Assembly (NCBI GenBank): GCA_028705785.1
Contig: JAQWCT010000123.1
Coordinates: 1 to 7,818 of the forward strand
DNA: 7,818 nucleotides
Reading direction: 5' to 3'
From: Sulfurospirillaceae bacterium
Lineage (GTDB): Bacteria; Campylobacterota; Campylobacteria; Campylobacterales; Sulfurospirillaceae
Below the pieces are notes generated by a model. The model was not told where the DNA came from and made no database searches. It saw only the letters and a program-made list of their open reading frames with translations. This document shows, piece after piece, positions 6,107 through 7,818 of this stretch. How positions within the stretch are numbered: the stretch's first letter is position 1; every line of letters begins with the position of its first letter. Both the position numbers and the translations under genes were made by a program.

Positions 6107-6553
6107 ATGTCACAACTCAAAATAAAACTCCAAGATGACCTCAAAGAGGCGATGAAAACTAAAGACAATTTCAAACGAGATACCATTAGATTTTTAATGA
6201 GTGCCCTCAAACAAATCGAAGTCGATGAGCGAAAAGAACTTAGTGATGAGGATATCATCAAAATTATTCAAAAATCACTCAAACAAAGAGAAGATTCAGC
6301 ACTTGCTTTTAAGGAAGCTTCAAGGGAAGACCTTTATGAAAAAGAGGTGAATGAATCAAATATTCTCAAAGCTTATCTGCCTAAACAACTTGATGATAGT
6401 GAGTTAAAAGTCATTATTGCCAAACATATTCAAGCAACTGGCGCAACAAGCCTTAAAGAAATCGGTAAAATTATGCCTCTTGTTTTAGCGGAGTGTACCG
6501 GTGTTGCAGATGGAAAAAGAATCAATCTTATCATTAAAGAGCTTTTAGCGTAG
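6107..6553 (+). CDS. GatB/YqeY domain-containing protein
   Basis: This 148-residue all-helical cytoplasmic protein matches the stand-alone YqeY family, whose members resemble the C-terminal tRNA-handling tail of the amidotransferase subunit GatB. Family signatures: L.EAMKTKD near the N-terminus (13-20), the R-x-L-MSALK helix (28-35), KQREDS (59-64), E..IL.AYLPKQL (83-95), IGKIMPLVL (119-127) and the closing GVADGKRINLIIKELL (132-147). Length is normal (about 147-150). The precise role is unresolved; some homologues have been linked to tRNA-dependent amidation or tRNA binding by analogy with GatB, but this has not been settled. Start ATG 6107 has AAGGA 8 bases upstream and its own sigma-70-type promoter. 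It stands alone as a single-gene unit, ending at a hairpin terminator. In other bacteria the gene often follows rpsU or precedes dnaG/rpoD, which is not so here. Confidence 0.93.
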   Translation: MSQLKIKLQDDLKEAMKTKDNFKRDTIRFLMSALKQIEVDERKELSDEDIIKIIQKSLKQREDSALAFKEASREDLYEKEVNESNILKAYLPKQLDDSELKVIIAKHIQATGATSLKEIGKIMPLVLAECTGVADGKRINLIIKELLA

Positions 6554-6554
6554 T

Positions 6555-6591
6555 TTACATGTAGAGATTTCTCTCTACATGTAAGGATTTT
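6555..6591 (+). terminator. 13-bp hairpin terminator after the YqeY-domain gene
   Basis: The left arm TTACATGTAGAGA (6555-6567), a TTTC loop (6568-6571) and the right arm TCTCTACATGTAA (6572-6584) pair perfectly. On the plus strand they are followed by GG and then ATTTTATTT, an interrupted U-tract. The stem starts 2 bases after the yqeY-like stop and ends 6 bases before the ackA stop, so it lies between convergent genes and may stop both transcripts. On the minus strand no T-run follows, making it primarily a plus-strand terminator. Both arms carry the word TTACATGTA that recurs elsewhere in the window. Confidence 0.78.
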
Positions 6592-7798
6592 ATTTGGCTC
6601 TTTCAATAACTTCTTTAGTTTGAAGTGCAATTTCTAACTCTTCATTGGTAGGGATAACCAAGACTTTCACAGGGCTCTCTTCCGTACTGATTTTAACAAT
6701 TCCTGAAGATCGTTGATTATTGATTGATGCGTCTATTTTAATACCAAAATTTTCAAGGTTACTACAAGAATTGAATCTAACAGCGCTATCATTTTCACCA
6801 ATTCCACCTGTAAAAATAATACAATCAACTTTACCCAACACAGCACTATAAGCACCAATGTATTTTTTGATGCGATAATTAAACATATCAAGGGCTAATT
6901 GTGCTTGTGCATTGCCCTCTTGCGCCATTTTACCAATTTCTCGCATATCATTACTGCCACAGATACCTTTAAGTCCGCTCTCTTTATTGACTAAGCGGTC
7001 TAAATCTTCAATGGTGTATCCCTCTTTTCGAGCAAGGTAAAATAAAACAGCGGGATCAATATCGCCACTACGAGTGCCCATAATAAGCCCTTCAAGAGGC
7101 GTAAGTCCCATACTAGTATCAACACTTTTACCATTTTTTACCGCACTCATACTTGCACCATTTCCTAAATGGAGTGTAATGGCATTTAACGAATTAACAT
7201 CTTTTTTAAGATATTTTGCGGCTTCTTTAACAATATAATGATGAGAAGTTCCATGAAAACCGTATCGTCTAATTTTTAAATCTTCATACAGTTTATAAGG
7301 AATAGCATACAAATAAGCATGTTTTGGCAATGAACTATGAAAGGCTGTATCGAAAACTACAACTTGTGGCACTTGTGGGCTTTGCTCTAGTGATACTTTA
7401 ATACCTGCTAAATGCCCAGGATTATGGAGGGGCGCTAAAGGAATAAGTCTTTCTATCTCTGTTACAACCCATTCGTCTACCAAAACGGGTTCGCTAAATG
7501 AGGCGCCACCTTGAACAACTCTATGCCCTATTCCGTCTAATTCATTGAGGTCTTTGATGACTCCTGATTCAATTAAAAGTGTACTCATGATTTTGAGTGC
7601 AGCTTCATGATTAGGGATACTTCCTTTTATCTCTTTTTTACACTCACTGCCTTGATTATCATTATATTTGATACGGGCATTAGACTCATTTTCACCGATT
7701 TGTTCAACTAAGCCACTTGCCATGACTGAACTATCAACCATACTAAAAAGTTGAAACTTAATGGAAGAACTTCCTGCGTTAAGTACTAAGATTTTCAA
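6590..7798 (-). CDS. ackA: acetate kinase
   Basis: This 402-residue enzyme catalyses acetate + ATP = acetyl phosphate + ADP; with phosphotransacetylase it links acetyl-CoA to acetate and ATP. All hallmark positions of the acetokinase family are present: LNAGSSSIK (6-14, Asn7), GHRVVQGG (91-98, Arg93), VVFDTAFH with Asp150, RRYGFHGTSH with His182, LHLGNGAS with His210, the signature MGLTPLEGLIMGTRSGDIDP (230-249, Arg243), the nucleotide-binding FTGGIGEN (329-336) and Glu386 near the C-terminus. Length is normal (about 400). The start codon is TTG (7796-7798): an in-frame TAA lies directly before it, GGAG (7806-7809) sits 7 bases upstream, and the family N-terminus begins exactly there. Its usual partner pta would be expected upstream, beyond the right window edge. 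The gene converges on the yqeY-like gene with a hairpin between them. A catalytically intact cytoplasmic enzyme is expected. Confidence 0.97.
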   Translation of the reverse strand: MKILVLNAGSSSIKFQLFSMVDSSVMASGLVEQIGENESNARIKYNDNQGSECKKEIKGSIPNHEAALKIMSTLLIESGVIKDLNELDGIGHRVVQGGASFSEPVLVDEWVVTEIERLIPLAPLHNPGHLAGIKVSLEQSPQVPQVVVFDTAFHSSLPKHAYLYAIPYKLYEDLKIRRYGFHGTSHHYIVKEAAKYLKKDVNSLNAITLHLGNGASMSAVKNGKSVDTSMGLTPLEGLIMGTRSGDIDPAVLFYLARKEGYTIEDLDRLVNKESGLKGICGSNDMREIGKMAQEGNAQAQLALDMFNYRIKKYIGAYSAVLGKVDCIIFTGGIGENDSAVRFNSCSNLENFGIKIDASINNQRSSGIVKISTEESPVKVLVIPTNEELEIALQTKEVIERAK

Positions 7799-7805
7799 TT
7801 ATTTT

Positions 7806-7809
7806 CTCC
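7806..7809 (-). promoter_or_regulatory. Shine-Dalgarno site that fixes the TTG start of ackA
   Basis: On the minus strand GGAG is followed by 7 bases (AAAATAA) and then TTG. The three bases just before TTG are an in-frame TAA stop, so no upstream start is possible, and no in-frame ATG occurs before residue 20. The TTG is therefore the start. Confidence 0.85.
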
Positions 7810-7818
7810 ACTGTTAGT

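Noticed and set aside
6430..6630. Minus-strand frame of 66 codons across the yqeY/ackA hairpin
   Set aside because: It crosses the terminator and is antisense to the conserved YqeY C-terminus; no supporting signals.
7799..7818. End of an upstream minus-strand gene, possibly pta
   Set aside because: Stop codons occur in all three minus-strand frames here or just inside ackA (TAA at 7814-7816, TGA at 7795-7797, another TAA inside ackA), but 20 bases are too few to tell which, if any, ends a gene; the expected C-terminal residues of Pta are not recognisable.
1..7818. CRISPR arrays, tRNA/rRNA genes, insertion sequences, riboswitches
   Set aside because: No spaced direct repeats, tRNA-like cloverleaf, transposase fragment or long structured leader was seen on reading both strands; intergenic gaps are all under 75 bases.

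Overview
The window is an AT-rich, densely packed bacterial segment that I place in the Campylobacterota (Epsilonproteobacteria). The resemblance is to a free-living Sulfurospirillum-like genome more than to Campylobacter or Helicobacter themselves, but that genus-level placement is inference. Reasons: the gene order secretin - small AAA ATPase - single-pass membrane TPR protein - GspE - GspF is the same as the ctsD-ctsP-ctsX-ctsE-ctsF natural-transformation cluster I recall from Campylobacter jejuni; the FlgH and acetate kinase sequences are of this kind; and flgH carries a Campylobacter-style sigma-54 promoter.

Region 1 (2-4828, plus strand) is the end of one tightly coupled operon for a type II secretion / type IV pilus-like machine. 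It holds the C-terminal tail of an outer-membrane secretin, an ExeA/MshM/CtsP-like ATPase, a MshN/CtsX-like membrane protein with TPR-like helices, a GspE/PilB/MshE/CtsE motor ATPase and a GspF/PilC/MshG/CtsF inner-membrane platform protein. Every junction overlaps by 4 or 8 bases, so translation is probably coupled. No prepilin, minor pilin or prepilin peptidase gene lies in the window. The operon stops at a perfect 14-bp hairpin whose left arm begins inside the last stop codon.

Region 2 (4872-6035, minus strand) holds flgH, the flagellar L-ring lipoprotein, followed 12 bases later by an unrecognised 147-residue gene that starts with TTG behind a strong Shine-Dalgarno sequence. A near-ideal sigma-54 promoter (6078-6095) drives the pair, so the unknown protein probably belongs to the middle/late flagellar regulon.

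Region 3 (6036-6106) is a 71-bp divergent promoter region. The plus-strand sigma-70-type promoter of a GatB/YqeY-domain gene and the minus-strand sigma-54 promoter of flgH physically overlap there.

Region 4 (6107-7798) holds the yqeY-like gene (plus) and, converging on it across a 13-bp hairpin terminator, a full-length acetate kinase (minus, TTG start). Its usual partner pta probably lies just beyond the right edge, which is not visible.

Five copies of an ACATGT-centred palindromic word (best form TTTACATGTAAA) occur in the window, four of them between 6018 and 6584, including both arms of the yqeY/ackA hairpin. Nothing in the window looks like a mobile element, CRISPR array, tRNA or rRNA. 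No stretch over 300 bases lacks a gene.
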